A stretch of DNA of 64,000 bases, taken from the NCBI GenBank assembly GCA_024703855.1, contig CP087965.1, forward strand, positions 3,836,001 through 3,900,000, written 5' to 3'. Below the pieces are notes generated by a model. The model was given only the letters and a program-made list of their open reading frames with translations, was not told the origin of the DNA and ran no database searches. Source of the stretch: Polaromonas sp. P2-4. GTDB taxonomy: Bacteria; Pseudomonadota; Gammaproteobacteria; Burkholderiales; Burkholderiaceae_C. Shown here in pieces: positions 8,600 to 19,021 of the stretch. Each line of letters opens with the position of its first letter. Position 1 is the first letter of the stretch. Both the position numbers and the translations under genes were made by a program.

Positions 8600-9242
8600 C
8601 CATGAGCTATCAAAAACGTACCAAAGACCAGCTCGCCGCCCGCGTGGCGCAGGACATCTTCGACGGCGCGGTCGTGAACCTCGGCATCGGGCAACCGACG
8701 CTGGTCGCGAACCACCTGCCGGAAGGCCGCGAAGTCATCCTGCACAGCGAAAACGGCATTCTGGGCATGGGCCCCGCGCCGGCCGAAGGCGAGGAAGACT
8801 ACGACCTCATCAACGCCGGCAAGCAGCCGGTCACGCTGCTCAAGGGCGGCGCATTCTTCCACCACGCCGACAGCTTCGCCATGATGCGCGGCGGCCATCT
8901 CGACATCTGCGTGCTCGGCGCCTTCCAGGTCTCCGCCACCGGTGACCTGGCCAACTGGAGCACCGGCGAAGCCGGGGCCATTCCCCTGTCGGCGGCGCCA
9001 TGGACCTGGCCATAGGCGCCAAGCAAACCTGGGTGATGATGGACTTGCTCACCAAAAAAGGTGACAGCAAAGTGGTGGCGCAATGCAGCTACCCGCTCAC
9101 CGGCATTGCCTGCGTCAAGCGCATTTACTCTGAACTCGCCACGCTGGAATGCACCCCGCAAGGCCTCAAGCTCATCGACAAGGTCGAGGGCCTGGAGCAC
9201 GCCGAGCTCGAAAAACTCATCGGCTTGCCGATCGCCGTTTAA
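8596..9242 (+). CDS. pcaJ: 3-oxoadipate CoA-transferase subunit B, one frameshift
   Basis: The beta subunit (about 215 aa). The catalytic glutamate lies in the [15 protein letters not shown] motif; [20 protein letters not shown] follows. One missing G near 8990 breaks the frame at [17 protein letters not shown]; the other frame completes the protein through [12 protein letters not shown] to 9242. Function and context as for pcaI. Confidence 0.93.
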
Positions 9243-9307
9243 CTCACCCTGCGTTCGGGCCGCCTTGGCGCAGGCCCGACATCCCACGAAAACTCTGGAG
9301 ACAAGTC

Positions 9308-10508
9308 ATGAACCAAGCTTTTATTTGCGACGCTATTCGCACCCCGTTCGGCCGCTACGGCGGTGCCTTGAGCAGCCTGCGGGCCGACGACCTCGGCGCG
9401 ATTCCGATCAAGGCCCTGATGGCACGCAACCCCAAGGTTGACTGGCAAGCCGTCACCGACGTGATTTACGGCTGTGCCAACCAGGCTGGCGAAGATAACC
9501 GCAACGTGGCACGCATGTCCGCCCTGCTGGCCGGCCTGCCGATTGAAGTGCCGGGCGCCACCATCAATCGCCTGTGCGGCTCCGGCCTGGATGCCGTGGG
9601 CACGGCCGCACGCGCCATCAAGTCCGGCGAAGCCGGCCTGATGATCGCCGGCGGCGTCGAAAGCATGAGCCGCGCGCCGTTTGTCATGCCTAAGGCCGAG
9701 TCGGCTTTCAGCCGGAACAACGCGGTGTACGACACCACCATCGGCTGGCGCTTTGTGAACAAGCTGATGAAGGCCCAGTACGGTGTGGATTCCATGCCCG
9801 AAACCGCCGAGAACGTCGCCACTGATTACAAGATTGAGCGCGAAGCCCAGGACCGCATGGCGCTGGCCAGCCAGCTCAATGCCGTGGCCGCGCAAAAGGC
9901 CGGCCACCTGGCGCGCGAAATCGTGGCCGTGTCGGTGCCGCAGAAAAAGGGCGATGCCATCGTGGTGGACAAGGACGAGCACCCGCGCGAAACCAGTCTC
10001 GAAGCGCTGGCCAAGCTCAAAGGCGTGGTACGCCCTGACGGCACCGTGACCGCCGGCAATGCCTCGGGCGTGAACGATGGCGCTTGCGCCTTGCTGCTGG
10101 CCGACGAAGCCAGTGCCGCCAAGTACAGCTTGACGCCGCGGGCCCGCGTGGTCGGCATGGCCACGGCCGGTGTGGCGCCGCGCATCATGGGCTTTGGCCC
10201 CACGCCCGCCACGCTGAAGGTGCTGGCGCAAACCGGCATCACGCTGGACCAGCTCGACGTGATTGAGCTCAACGAAGCCTTTGCGGCCCAGGGCCTGGCC
10301 GTGCTGCGCGCTGGGCCTGAAGGACGACGACGCCCGCGTCAACGCCTGGGGCGGCGCGATTGCGCTGGGCCATCCGCTGGGTGCCAGCGGTGCGCGCCTG
10401 GCCACCACGGCCGTCAACCGCCTGCACGCCACCGGCGGCCGCTACGCCCTGTGCACCATGTGCATTGGCGTGGGCCAGGGCATCGCCGTGATTCTGGAAC
10501 GGATCTGA
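9308..10508 (+). CDS. pcaF: 3-oxoadipyl-CoA thiolase (beta-ketoadipyl-CoA thiolase), one frameshift
   Basis: A thiolase of about 400 aa that cleaves 3-oxoadipyl-CoA to succinyl-CoA and acetyl-CoA. The nucleophilic Cys is in [13 protein letters not shown], the NEAFA motif in [12 protein letters not shown], the catalytic His in [16 protein letters not shown] and the second Cys in [10 protein letters not shown]. The start at 9308 has a CTGGAGA site upstream. One base is lost near 10310 (between AVLRA and LGLKDDD). The last gene of pcaIJF; a dispersed palindromic repeat follows. Confidence 0.95.
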
Positions 10509-10537
10509 TTGATTTGCCGCTGGGCAGCTATTGGTTT

Positions 10538-10589
10538 GCTATTGAATTGATAGCTGCTTGTGCGCATCTAGCGGGCGCTATCGCCCTAT
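10538..10589. repeat. Dispersed palindromic element, copy 2 (intergenic)
   Basis: GCTATTGAATTGATAGC (10538-10554), then TGCTTGTGCGC and a GCGGGCGCTATCGCCC arm. A full-length copy between pcaF and a Bug receptor gene. Confidence 0.85.
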
Positions 10590-10625
10590 TTCATGTGCAG
10601 AGTTGATATTTATAAGGAGACAGTC

Positions 10626-11624
10626 ATGTTTTTCAAATCCCTTGCCTCACGCCGCAACTTGGGCCTCGCCGCACTCGCGCTGGCCGCCGCCGGTTTGCTA
10701 CCGGCCACGGCCAGCGCCCAGCAGTTTCCGACCAAGCCGGTGCGCATCATCACGCCGTTCCCGGTGGGCGGCGGTCCCGACGGCGTGGCGCGTCTGGTGG
10801 CCGACAAACTGTCGCGCACCTGGGGCCAGCCCGTGGTGGTTGAGAACAAACCCGGCGGCAACGGCTTTATCGCGATTGACGCCTTCAAGCGCGGCGCCAA
10901 AGATGGGCACGACCTGATCGTGCTTGACAACGTGCACCTGGCGGCTTACCCGGCGCTGTTCAAGAAGCTGCCTTATGACACCGCCAAGGACTTCGACGTG
11001 CTGCTGCCGCTGTTCAAGACCTATTTCTTCTTCACCGTTCCCACGACCAGCAAGTACAAGACGGTCGCCGACCTCGTCGCCGACGCCAAGGCGAACCCCG
11101 GCAAGCTGAACTACGGCTCCTGGTCGGTCGGCAATCCGGTGCACCTGGGCTCGGAGCTGTTCGAGTCCGCGACCGGCACACAGATGGAGCATGTGATCTA
11201 CAAGGAAACCACGCAGCTCTACACCTCCGTTGCGACCGGTGAACTCGCTTTTGCACTCGGCAGCAGCGCCACGGCCGGCCCCTTGCAACGCGCGAACAAG
11301 CTGCGCTTCCTGGCGGTTGCGGCACCGAAGCGCGTGGCGGCTTTTCCTGACGTGCCGACGGTCGGCGAATCCGGCGGTCCGCAGGGTTTCGAGGTGACCG
11401 GCTGGAATGCGATTGCGGTGCCCAAGGGCCTTCCCGAGGCCGTGAGCGACAAGATCAAGCGCGACATCGAGAAGGCGCTGGCCGAGGCCGATGTGCATGA
11501 GAAGTTCAAGAGCTTCGGTTATGAGCCCTTCCCGCAGACGCGCGAGCAGTTCAACCAGTTCGCGCAGAGTGAAACCAAGCGCTTCGGCGATGTGATCCGC
11601 AAGGCCAACGTGTCGCTGGACTGA
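10626..11624 (+). CDS. Bug/TctC-type periplasmic substrate-binding protein
   Basis: A 332-aa receptor of the tripartite tricarboxylate transporter (Bug) family. It has a Sec signal (AALALAAAGLLPATASAQQ) and the family motifs FPTKPVRIITPFPVGGGPD, ENKPGGNG, GSWSVGNPVHLGSELF and FPDVPTVGESG. Bug proteins bind small carboxylates or aromatic acids with high affinity. No TctA/TctB membrane genes are present in the window, so the receptor must work with distant subunits or as a sensor. Its place after pcaF suggests a ligand tied to aromatic catabolism (inference). Confidence 0.9.
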   Translation: MFFKSLASRRNLGLAALALAAAGLLPATASAQQFPTKPVRIITPFPVGGGPDGVARLVADKLSRTWGQPVVVENKPGGNGFIAIDAFKRGAKDGHDLIVLDNVHLAAYPALFKKLPYDTAKDFDVLLPLFKTYFFFTVPTTSKYKTVADLVADAKANPGKLNYGSWSVGNPVHLGSELFESATGTQMEHVIYKETTQLYTSVATGELAFALGSSATAGPLQRANKLRFLAVAAPKRVAAFPDVPTVGESGGPQGFEVTGWNAIAVPKGLPEAVSDKIKRDIEKALAEADVHEKFKSFGYEPFPQTREQFNQFAQSETKRFGDVIRKANVSLD

Positions 11625-11695
11625 CACCGCCTGCTTCCTGTGCCCATCCATTTCCCCTGCCGGCGATCCCTGCCGGCGACTGAGAAAGTTCCCTC

Positions 11696-12676
11696 ATGAA
11701 CCAACTTCCCTTCATGCGCCGCAGCCTGCTGCTGGCTTCGCTCGCGTCGCTGTGTGTCCCTGGATGGGCTCAAAGCACCAAAGCCCTCAAAATCGTCGTG
11801 CCTTTTGCGCCTGGCGGGGGCAATGATGTCTTTGCCCGCCAGATGGCCAAAAGCCTGGGCGAGCTGCGCAGCCAGAACATCATCGTGGAGAACAAACCCG
11901 GCGCAGGCGGTAACCTGGGTACCGAGCAGGTGGTGCGCAGCGCCGCGGATGGCGCGACGCTGTTGCTGGGGCATTCCGGCACGGTGTCTATCAATCCGGC
12001 GCTGTACAAGGGTCTCAAATACGACCCGCAAAAGGATTTGGCGCCCGTCGCCATGTTCGCGTCGTCAGCGCTGGTGCTGGTGGTCCCCGCTTCGTCGAGT
12101 GTCAAAACGGTGGCTGACCTGGTGGCCCTGGCCAAGTCCCAACCCGGCAGCCTCAATTACGCGTCCAGCGGCAGCGGCACCGGTGGGCATCTGACGGGCG
12201 AGCTGTTCGAGCAAAAGAGCGGCGTGAAAATCAACCACATTCCCTACAAGGGCACCGCGCCGGGCCTGACGGACCTGGTGGGGGGCCAGGTGCAGATGAT
12301 GTTCAGCGTCATTCCGCCGGCACTCGCCCTGGTCAGGAGCGGCCGCCTGCGGGCCGTGGCGGTGACGGGAAGCAAACGGGCGCCCACCATGCCGGATGTG
12401 CCTACGATTGCTGAATCAGGTATTGCCGGCCTCAGCGGATTCGAAAGCACGCTGACTTACGGCCTGCTGGCGCCGCAGAACACGCCCGATGCCTTGGTCA
12501 AAGAGTTGTCCAGCCAGATTCTCAAGGTCGCCGCGAGCCCCGAATTCCAGTCCAAGCTGGGCGTTGAAGGCGCGGTTCCGCTGCTCGGCGGACCTGCCGA
12601 CTATGCCGGCCTGATCAGGAAAGAAAGCGCCAAGTGGGCCGAGATCGTGAAGCTATCGGGCGCCACGGTTGAGTAA
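11696..12676 (+). CDS. Bug/TctC-type periplasmic substrate-binding protein
   Basis: A second Bug receptor (326 aa). Signal peptide RRSLLLASLASLCVPGWAQS; motifs LKIVVPFAPGGGNDVFARQM, ENKPGAGGNLGTEQV, NYASSGSGTGGHLTGELFEQ, PYKGTAPGLTDLVGGQVQMM and MPDVPTIAESG. It follows the previous Bug gene by 71 bp and is more typical in its GTGGHLTGE binding loop, so the two probably bind different ligands. Intact. Confidence 0.92.
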   Translation: MNQLPFMRRSLLLASLASLCVPGWAQSTKALKIVVPFAPGGGNDVFARQMAKSLGELRSQNIIVENKPGAGGNLGTEQVVRSAADGATLLLGHSGTVSINPALYKGLKYDPQKDLAPVAMFASSALVLVVPASSSVKTVADLVALAKSQPGSLNYASSGSGTGGHLTGELFEQKSGVKINHIPYKGTAPGLTDLVGGQVQMMFSVIPPALALVRSGRLRAVAVTGSKRAPTMPDVPTIAESGIAGLSGFESTLTYGLLAPQNTPDALVKELSSQILKVAASPEFQSKLGVEGAVPLLGGPADYAGLIRKESAKWAEIVKLSGATVE

Positions 12677-12719
12677 GGCGTGTGGCGCTATGTGTGATGC
12701 AGCAAAGTAGAAAGAATCA

Positions 12720-13448
12720 ATGAATAAGCAAGAAGTGACGCTGGTCACGGGCGCCAGCTCGGGCATTGGCCGCGCCATCGCCGAGGCCCTGTTGGCGCAG
12801 GGCCGCCACGTGGTCAACCTCGACTATGTGCTGCCGGACTGGAGCCATCCGCAGCTCATCTCCTACCAGGCCGACCTGACGAAGGAAGCGCCCACGCGTG
12901 AGCGTGCCGCCGAAATTGCGGCCAAGTACAACGTCGTTGCGCTGGTCAACAACGCCGGCGCCACCCGCCCCGGCACCATAGACACGGCCACCACGGCCTC
13001 GCTGGATGACGTGGTGGGCCTTCACCTGCGCGCCGTGATGCTGCTGACGCAGGCCTGCCTGCCCAGCTTGCGCGCCTGCGGCCAGGGCCGCATCGTCAAC
13101 ATGTCCCTCGCGCTGCGCTGGGCAAGGTGGACCGCATCGTGTATTCGGCCACCAAGGCCGGCATGATTGGCATGACACGCACGCTGGCCATGGAGCTGGG
13201 GCGTGACGGCATCACCGTGAATGCCATCGGCCCGGGCCCGATTGCCACCGAGCTGTTCCGCAAAAGCAACCCCGAGGGCGCACCGCAGACGCAGCGCATC
13301 CTCGACAGCATTGCGGTCGGCCGCATGGGCACCTGCCGAGGACGTGGCGCGCGCCGCCCTATTTTTTCTGTCGCCCGATAACGGCTTTGTGACGGGCCAG
13401 GTGCTGTACGTCTGTGGCGGCACCACGCTGGGCACCGCGCCTATCTGA
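12720..13448 (+). CDS. SDR family NAD(P)-dependent oxidoreductase, two frameshifts
   Basis: A short-chain dehydrogenase of about 243 aa. The cofactor motif TGASSGIG is near residue 10, NNAG near residue 78, the active-site pattern YSATKAG downstream, and the post-catalytic IGPGPIATELF is typical. Frame breaks near 13105 (NMS then ALGKVDRIV) and near 13330 (GRMGT then PEDVARAALFFLSPDNGFV). The C-terminus QVLYVCGGTTLG is the usual SDR end. It lies between two Bug genes; the substrate is probably an alcohol or ketone intermediate of this pathway (inference). Confidence 0.88.
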
Positions 13449-13560
13449 TTTTTTGCCCTTAGTAGAGGGCCAGCTACTCCCGGTGCGCCTGCGAGGTCTG
13501 CACGACCTGCTGCGGCGTTGTCGGGGGTTTTCCATTCTTGTCATCATGAAAGGCTTTGCC

Positions 13561-14581
13561 ATGTCTCATCCATCTCATTCCATCAACGTCGAGCGCCGTA
13601 CCTTCAGCCTCGGCGTGCTCGCCTCAGCTGTCGTCCTGGGCTCCGGCATGCTGACTGCCGTACCCGCTGCGGCGCAGGCCGCTTATCCGAACAAGACCAT
13701 CACCATCGTTGTGCCCTTCGCCGCGGGCGGCACCACCGACATTCTGGCGCGCATCGTCGGTCAGGCGCTGACGGCCGAGCTGGGCCAGACCGTCATTGTT
13801 GACAACCAACCGCTGGCGCGGGCGGCAACATTGGCGGCCAGGCGGCAGCACGGGCGACCGCTGACGGTTACACGCTGTTCATGGGTACGGTCGGCACGCA
13901 CGCCATCAATGCCAGCCTGTACAAAAAAATGCCTTTTGACCCGGTCAAGGATTTCGCGCCGCTGACGCGCGTGGCCAATGTGCCCAACCTGCTGGTCGCC
14001 AACCCCGCACAGCCCTTCAAGACCGTCAAGGAACTGATTGCCTATGCCAAGGCGCATCCGGGCCAGCTGAACTTCGGTTCGTCGGGCAATGGCAGCTCCA
14101 TCCACCTGTCGGGCGAGCTGTTCAACTCCATGACCAAGGTCGATATGCAGCATGTTCCCTACAAGGGCAGCGCCCCGGCCATGACCGACCTGCTGGGTAA
14201 CCAGGTCGCCATCATGTTCGACAACATGCCGTCGGCCATCCAGCATGTGCGCTCGGGCAAACTGCGCCCCATTGCCGTGACCACGCCCACGCGTTCACCC
14301 GAATTGCCGGACGTGCCGACCATCGCCGAAGCGGGTGTGCCCGGTTACGATGCGACCTCGTGGTTCGGCCTGTTTGCACCGGCTGCCACGCCGCCCGCCG
14401 TGATCAGCAAACTCAACACCGCCATCGTCAAGGTGTTGGCCAACCCCGAGGTCAAAAGAAGATCAATGAGCAGGGCGCCGAGGTTTACAGCGAAACCCCT
14501 GCGCAGTTTGCCGCCTTCATCCAGAAGGAGTCGGTGAAGTGGGGCAAGGTGGTGCGTGATTCAGGCGCAAGTCTGGACTGA
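13561..14581 (+). CDS. Bug/TctC-type periplasmic substrate-binding protein, two frameshifts
   Basis: A third Bug receptor (about 340 aa) with a twin-arginine-like signal (ERRTFSLGVLASAVVLG) and a cleavage-like AQAAYP. Motifs are TIVVPFAAGGTTDILARIVG, FGSSGNGSSIHLSGELF, PYKGSAPAMTDLLGNQV and LPDVPTIAEAGVPGY. Frame breaks near 13812 (VDNQP then GAGGNIGGQ) and near 14455 (NPEVKK then KINEQGAEVY). An alternative in-frame start is ATG at 13546. It lies just upstream of the TauE gene. Confidence 0.9.
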
Positions 14582-14774
14582 TCACTGACCGGGCTCAGTT
14601 CGAGTCGGTCAGGGTGCGGCCGGGCCGCACCTCGGATGCGCCAATGGTCATCACTGCGCCGGGCTTGGTGTCGGAGCGCTGTGCGGCGCTGATATCCCGA
14701 CGGGTAACATGGCGCACCTTATTCCCTCCCGCCCCAGCTTGCCCACGTTAAACGGGCCAAAAAGAGATGCCGCC

Positions 14775-15528
14775 GTGGACTTCCCCCTGATCACCGATCC
14801 CTTCTTTTACGCCGTTGCCATTCCCGCCGTGCTGCTGCTGGGCATCAGCAAAAGCGGCTTTGGCGCGGGCTTTGGCTCGCTGGCCGTGCCGGTGATGGCG
14901 CTGGCCATCACCGTGCCGCAGGCCGCCGCGATGTTGATGCCGCTGTTGCTGCTGATGGACCTGCTGGGAATCGCTGCATTTCGCAAGGACTTCGACATGA
15001 AGTTTTTGCGGTTTCTGATTCCCTGCGGACTGGTCGGCACGGTCATTGGCGCGCTGCTGTTCAAGGTGCTGGACGCCAAACTGGTCGCCGCCATTGTGGG
15101 TGCGTTCACCTTGCTGTTTTTGGCGCAGCGCCTGCTGTTTCCGCCCCAACCCGACAGCCCGCCGCCGCCGAAATGGCTGGGCGCAATCTTGACGGCGACC
15201 TCGGGCTTCACCAGTTTTGTGGCCCATGCCGGTGGCCCGCCGCTGAGCGCCTATGTCATTCCGCTGCGGCTCAGCCCCATCAAGTTCACCGCCACCATGG
15301 CGGCTTTCTTTTGTGATCAACCTCTCCAAGTGGATTCCCTACGCCTGGCTGGGTCTGCTCGACCTGCGCAACATGGCCACCTCGCTGGTGCTGCTGCCGC
15401 TGGCACCGGTCGGCGTGTGGATTGGCGTGCGCCTGGCCAGGCGCATCAGCCCGGTCTGGTTTTACCGCGTGCTGTATATCGGCATGTTTCTCACCGGCAT
15501 CAAGCTGCTGTGGGACGGCTTGCGCTAG
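14775..15528 (+). CDS. TauE/SafE family sulfite/organic anion exporter, one frameshift
   Basis: A polytopic membrane protein of about 250 aa of the TauE/SafE family. The N-terminal repeat carries LLGISKSGFGAGFGSLAVPV, and the central part GFTSFVAHAGGPPLSAYVIP is the family signature. A homopolymer indel near 15310 (T run before GTGATC) shifts the frame; the C-terminal half (VINLSKWIPYAWLGLLDLRN onward) follows in another frame. The start at 15 codons before the first TM is a GTG; alternatives exist upstream. A nearly identical but internally deleted copy lies at 31009-31356. Likely exports sulfonate, sulfite or an organic acid. Confidence 0.85.
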
Positions 15529-15564
15529 CGCGCTTGACCGGCTTGACGACCCGTATCCGGGACC

Positions 15565-15601
15565 CAACAAAAACGCCGCGCGCTGTGCGGCGTTTTTGTT
15601 G
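15565..15601 (+). terminator. Rho-independent terminator
   Basis: A long perfect stem (CAACAAAAACGCCGC and GCGGCGTTTTTGTTG) with a 7-bp loop, ending with the T-rich arm, 37 bp after the TauE stop. Confidence 0.9.
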
Positions 15602-15703
15602 TTGCCTTTTTCCGCGAAAGGGAAAACTGATTTCCGCTGTGTTTCTTGAACCCCGGCAGGCTCCGCTGCACACTAGCGCAGTCACCACGAACAGGAAAAC
15701 AGC

Positions 15704-16627
15704 ATGAACAAGCGCATCGGATGGATAGGTTTGGGTCGCATGGGCGAGGCCATGGCCAAGCGGCTGCTCAAGGCCGGGCATGGGGTGAGTGTGTGGAACC
15801 GCACCGCAGCCAAGGCCGCGCCGCTGGCTGAGTATGGCGCCACCCTTGTCAGCAGCAAGCAGGACCTGGCCTCCTGCGACATCGTGTTCACGATGGTCTC
15901 TACCACCGACGACCTGAAGCAGGTGCTGTTTGGCGAAGGTGGCCTGGTTGCCGGCGCTGTCAAGCCCAAAATGGTGGTGGACAGCTCGTCGATTTCGCAG
16001 GAAGGGTCGGCCGAGATTCGCACGCGGCTCGAAGCCATGGGTGTCGGCTATGTATGTACGCCGGTCTCGGGCAATGCGAAAGTGGCCAAGGCCGGCAAGC
16101 TGCTGCAGGTGGCCTCAGGTCCCAAGGCCCTGTATGACGAGGTCCAGCCCTATCTGCAAGCCATGGCCCACAAGGTGATGTGGGTCGGCGAGGGCGAACT
16201 GGCGCGCATCTGGAAGATTGCCCACAACACCATGTTCGGCGTGATCATCCAGAACCTGTGCGAGATCACGGTGCTGGCCGAAAAAGCCGGGATTCCGCGC
16301 CATGTGTTTCTTGAAAGCATCAACGACTCGGTGCTCGGTTCGATGTACACCAAATACAAAACGCCGATGCTCACGAATCTGACTTTTGACCAGGTGACCT
16401 TTACGCCCAAGCTGCTGCTCAAGGACATGGACCTTGGCCTTGGTGCTGCCCGGGCGCATGGCGTGGCCATGCCGTCTGCCGCCGCCACGCGGGAGTCGGT
16501 CGCGCGCATGGTAGGGCGCGGCCATGAGGACATCGACTTTGCCGTGCTGCTGCTGGAGACGGCAAAAGATGCCGGTCTGGAGCTCAAGCCGGAAAACGTC
16601 AAAATGAGCGACGGACTGGAGTCCTGA
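15704..16627 (+). CDS. NAD(P)-dependent oxidoreductase of the 3-hydroxyisobutyrate dehydrogenase family
   Basis: An intact 307-aa beta-hydroxyacid dehydrogenase. The Rossmann motif is IGWIGLGRMGEAMAKRLL, the substrate-binding motif TPVSGNAKVAKAGKL, and the catalytic Lys is in LARIWKIAHNTMFG. The C-terminal helix LKDMDLGLGAARAHGVAMP is typical. It follows a terminator, so it starts a new transcription unit; the amidohydrolase gene begins 3 bp downstream. The family oxidises short 3-hydroxy acids or reduces semialdehydes; the substrate here is unknown. Confidence 0.9.
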   Translation: MNKRIGWIGLGRMGEAMAKRLLKAGHGVSVWNRTAAKAAPLAEYGATLVSSKQDLASCDIVFTMVSTTDDLKQVLFGEGGLVAGAVKPKMVVDSSSISQEGSAEIRTRLEAMGVGYVCTPVSGNAKVAKAGKLLQVASGPKALYDEVQPYLQAMAHKVMWVGEGELARIWKIAHNTMFGVIIQNLCEITVLAEKAGIPRHVFLESINDSVLGSMYTKYKTPMLTNLTFDQVTFTPKLLLKDMDLGLGAARAHGVAMPSAAATRESVARMVGRGHEDIDFAVLLLETAKDAGLELKPENVKMSDGLES

Positions 16628-16630
16628 TCC

Positions 16631-17990
16631 ATGGCCGGCGCACCCGTCAGAACACTGATTCGTGGCGCCACCGTCATCACGATGGACGCGCTGGGCGACT
16701 TGCCCCAGGGCGACATTCTGGTGACGGGCGATACCCTCACCGAGATTGCACCCCTCATCCATGCCGATATCCATACCGGTGATGTGCAGGTGATCGATGC
16801 GGCGGGCTGCATCGTCATCCCGGGCCTGGTCAATGCCCACATGCATACCTGGCAAACCGCCTTGCGCGGGCTCGCCGCAAACTGGACGCTGCTGGAGTAT
16901 TTCAAAAAAATGCATGCCGGCCTGGCCACCGTGTTTGAGCCGCAAGACCTGTACATTGCCACGCTGGTCGGCGCGCTGAACCAGCTCAACTGCGGCACCA
17001 CCACGCTGGCCGACTGGTGCCACAACAACCCGACGCCGCAGCACAATGACGCCGCCATTGCCGGCCTGCGGGAGTCCGGCATACGCGCCGCCTTTTCCAC
17101 GGCACGCCCAAGCCCGACCCCCAACCGGGGCAGACGCCGTTCTGGGAAGTGCCGCATCCGCGGGCCGAGATCGAACGCCTGCTCAAAGCCCACCAAGGCC
17201 AGCCGCTGCTGAGTGTGCAGGCGGCCGTGCTGGGGCCGCACTACTCGACGCTGGAGGTGGCGCTGCACGACTTCGCCATGGCCAAAGAGCTGGGCCTGAT
17301 TGCCTCGTTGCACCAGGGCGGCGGGCCGGCCCGCACCCCCGACGGCTGGCGCAAGCTGGAGGCCGCAGGGCTGCTCGGCGAACACATCAACATTGTTCAT
17401 GGGCACGCGCTGAGCGACCTGCAACTGCAGCGGTTTTGTGAACTGGGCATGAGTTTTTCGGCCGCGGCTGAAAACGAGATGACCCAGGGTCACGGCCATC
17501 CGCTGACCGGCCGTCTGCGGGCGCTGGGCCGGGCGCCCTCGCTGGGCGTGGATCTGGAGAGCGTGCTCAGCGGCGACATGCTGACGCAGGCCCGCGTGGC
17601 GCTGGGCATGCAGCGCTCACTCGACAACGTCGCCTACCGCGAAACCTACGGTGTGATTCCGCAGACGTCGACCATCACGACGCGGGAAGCGCTGTCGTGG
17701 GTGACGGTCGAGGGCGCGCGCATGCTCCAGCAGGCGCATCGCATTGGTTCGCTGGCGGCCGGCAAACAGGCCGACCTGGTGCTGATCCGCGCGACCGACC
17801 TCAACATGCAGCCGGTGCACGACGCGGTGAGCTCGGTCGTCATGCAAACCTCGCTGGCCAACATCGACAGTGTGATGGTGGCCGGCCGCTGGAAAAACGC
17901 CACGGCCAGCTGCTCGATGTGGACCTGGCCCCCAAGCTGGCCGCCTTGCGGGCCTCCGGCGCGAAGATCACCCAGGCGCTGGGACTATAA
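16631..17990 (+). CDS. Amidohydrolase family protein (chlorohydrolase/cytosine deaminase group), two frameshifts
   Basis: A metal-dependent hydrolase of about 450 aa. It has the HxH metal motif in PGLVNAHMHTWQTALRG, LNCGTTTLADWCHNNPT, a second His in SLHQGGG, NIVHGHALSD, and the C-terminal composite domain (AHRIGSLAAGKQADLVLI). The usual HExG is replaced by HQGGG. Frame breaks near 17095 (RAAF then HGTPKPDP) and near 17895 (GRWKK then RHGQLLDV). Family members deaminate or dechlorinate N-heterocycles such as s-triazines, guanine or cytosine. It is coupled to the upstream dehydrogenase; the substrate is not predictable. Confidence 0.85.
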
Positions 17991-17997
17991 AAATAAT

Positions 17998-18033
17998 AGC
18001 AATAAATCCAATGTATGAAGGGGCTAGAGCCCT
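17998..18033. repeat. Dispersed palindromic element, copy 3 (degenerate, intergenic)
   Basis: The palindrome is decayed (TAGCAATAAATCCAATGTA) but the arm end GGGGCTAGAGCCC is well conserved. Located between the amidohydrolase stop and the next Bug gene. Confidence 0.55.
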
Positions 18034-18061
18034 GTTTTGTTAATAACCGAGGAGACAAACC

Positions 18062-19021
18062 ATGAAACGCTTCATTCTTTGCGCCGTGGGCCTGCTGGCG
18101 GTGGGTAGCGTGCTGGCCCAGGGTTACCCCAGCAAACCCATCAAATTTCTCGTGCCCTTCACGGCCGGCAGCGGCACCGACCTCATTGCCCGCACCGTGG
18201 GCGATGCCATGAGCAAAAGCATGGGCCAGCCCATCCTGATCGAGAACAAGCCCGGCGCCGGCGGCACCATTGCCGCGGGCCAGGTGGCCAAAGGCGAGGC
18301 TGACGGCTACACGGTGCTGGTCCACTCGTCTGGCCATGCCCTGAACCCGGCCATCTACACCACCATCGGCTACGACACGCTGAAAGACCTCACCGGCATC
18401 ACGCCGCTGGCAGCCCTGCCCAATGTGCTGGTGGTCAATCCGGCCAAAGGCTGGAAGACGCTGGCCGACCTCGTGGCGGCCGCCAAGGCCAAACCGGGCC
18501 AGCTCAATTACGCATCGGCAGGTGTGGGCAGCGCGACCCACCTGAATGCCGAAAAATTCCGCCTGCTGGCCGGCATTGAAGCCCTGCATGTGCCTTTCAA
18601 GGGAACGCCGGAAGCCATGACCAACGTCATCGGCGGCAGCAACGACTGGTTCTTTGCACCGCTGGCCTCGGCCTTGCCGCTGATCAAGGACGGCAAGCTG
18701 CAGGCGCTCGCAGTCAGCACGCCCGCCCGTTCTCCTTCCTTGCCGCAGGTGCCGACCACGGTCGAGGCCGGTGTGGCCGGTTCGGACTACACGTTCTGGG
18801 TCGGCATGCTCGTGGCGAGCAGCACCCCCGCGCCCGTGCTCAAGCGCTTGCATGAAGAAGCCCTCAAGGCCATGGCCAACCCGGAGGTCAAGGAGCGCAT
18901 GAACAAGCTGGGCGCTGATCCGTTGCCGATGTCGGTCCAGGCCTTTAATGCCTTCATCAAGACCGAAGTGGAAGCGGCAGCACATATTGCCAAAGCGGCC
19001 AATCTGAAAGGACAGCAGTGA
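18062..19021 (+). CDS. Bug/TctC-type periplasmic substrate-binding protein
   Basis: An intact fourth Bug receptor (319 aa). Signal peptide ILCAVGLLAVGSVLAQG; motifs YPSKPIKFLVPFTAGSGTDL, ENKPGAGGTIAAGQVAKGEA, NYASAGVGSATHLNAEKF and LPQVPTTVEAGVAGSDY. It has an AGGAGA site 6 bp before the ATG, and its stop overlaps the start of the next dehydrogenase (TGATG), so the two are coupled. Probably binds the compound processed by the adjoining dehydrogenase and maleylacetate genes (inference). Confidence 0.92.
   Translation: MKRFILCAVGLLAVGSVLAQGYPSKPIKFLVPFTAGSGTDLIARTVGDAMSKSMGQPILIENKPGAGGTIAAGQVAKGEADGYTVLVHSSGHALNPAIYTTIGYDTLKDLTGITPLAALPNVLVVNPAKGWKTLADLVAAAKAKPGQLNYASAGVGSATHLNAEKFRLLAGIEALHVPFKGTPEAMTNVIGGSNDWFFAPLASALPLIKDGKLQALAVSTPARSPSLPQVPTTVEAGVAGSDYTFWVGMLVASSTPAPVLKRLHEEALKAMANPEVKERMNKLGADPLPMSVQAFNAFIKTEVEAAAHIAKAANLKGQQ

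Noticed and set aside
9239..10432. 397-codon open frame opposite pcaF
   Set aside because: Shadow of a high-GC gene; composition dominated by His/Gly/Arg/Ala, no domain.
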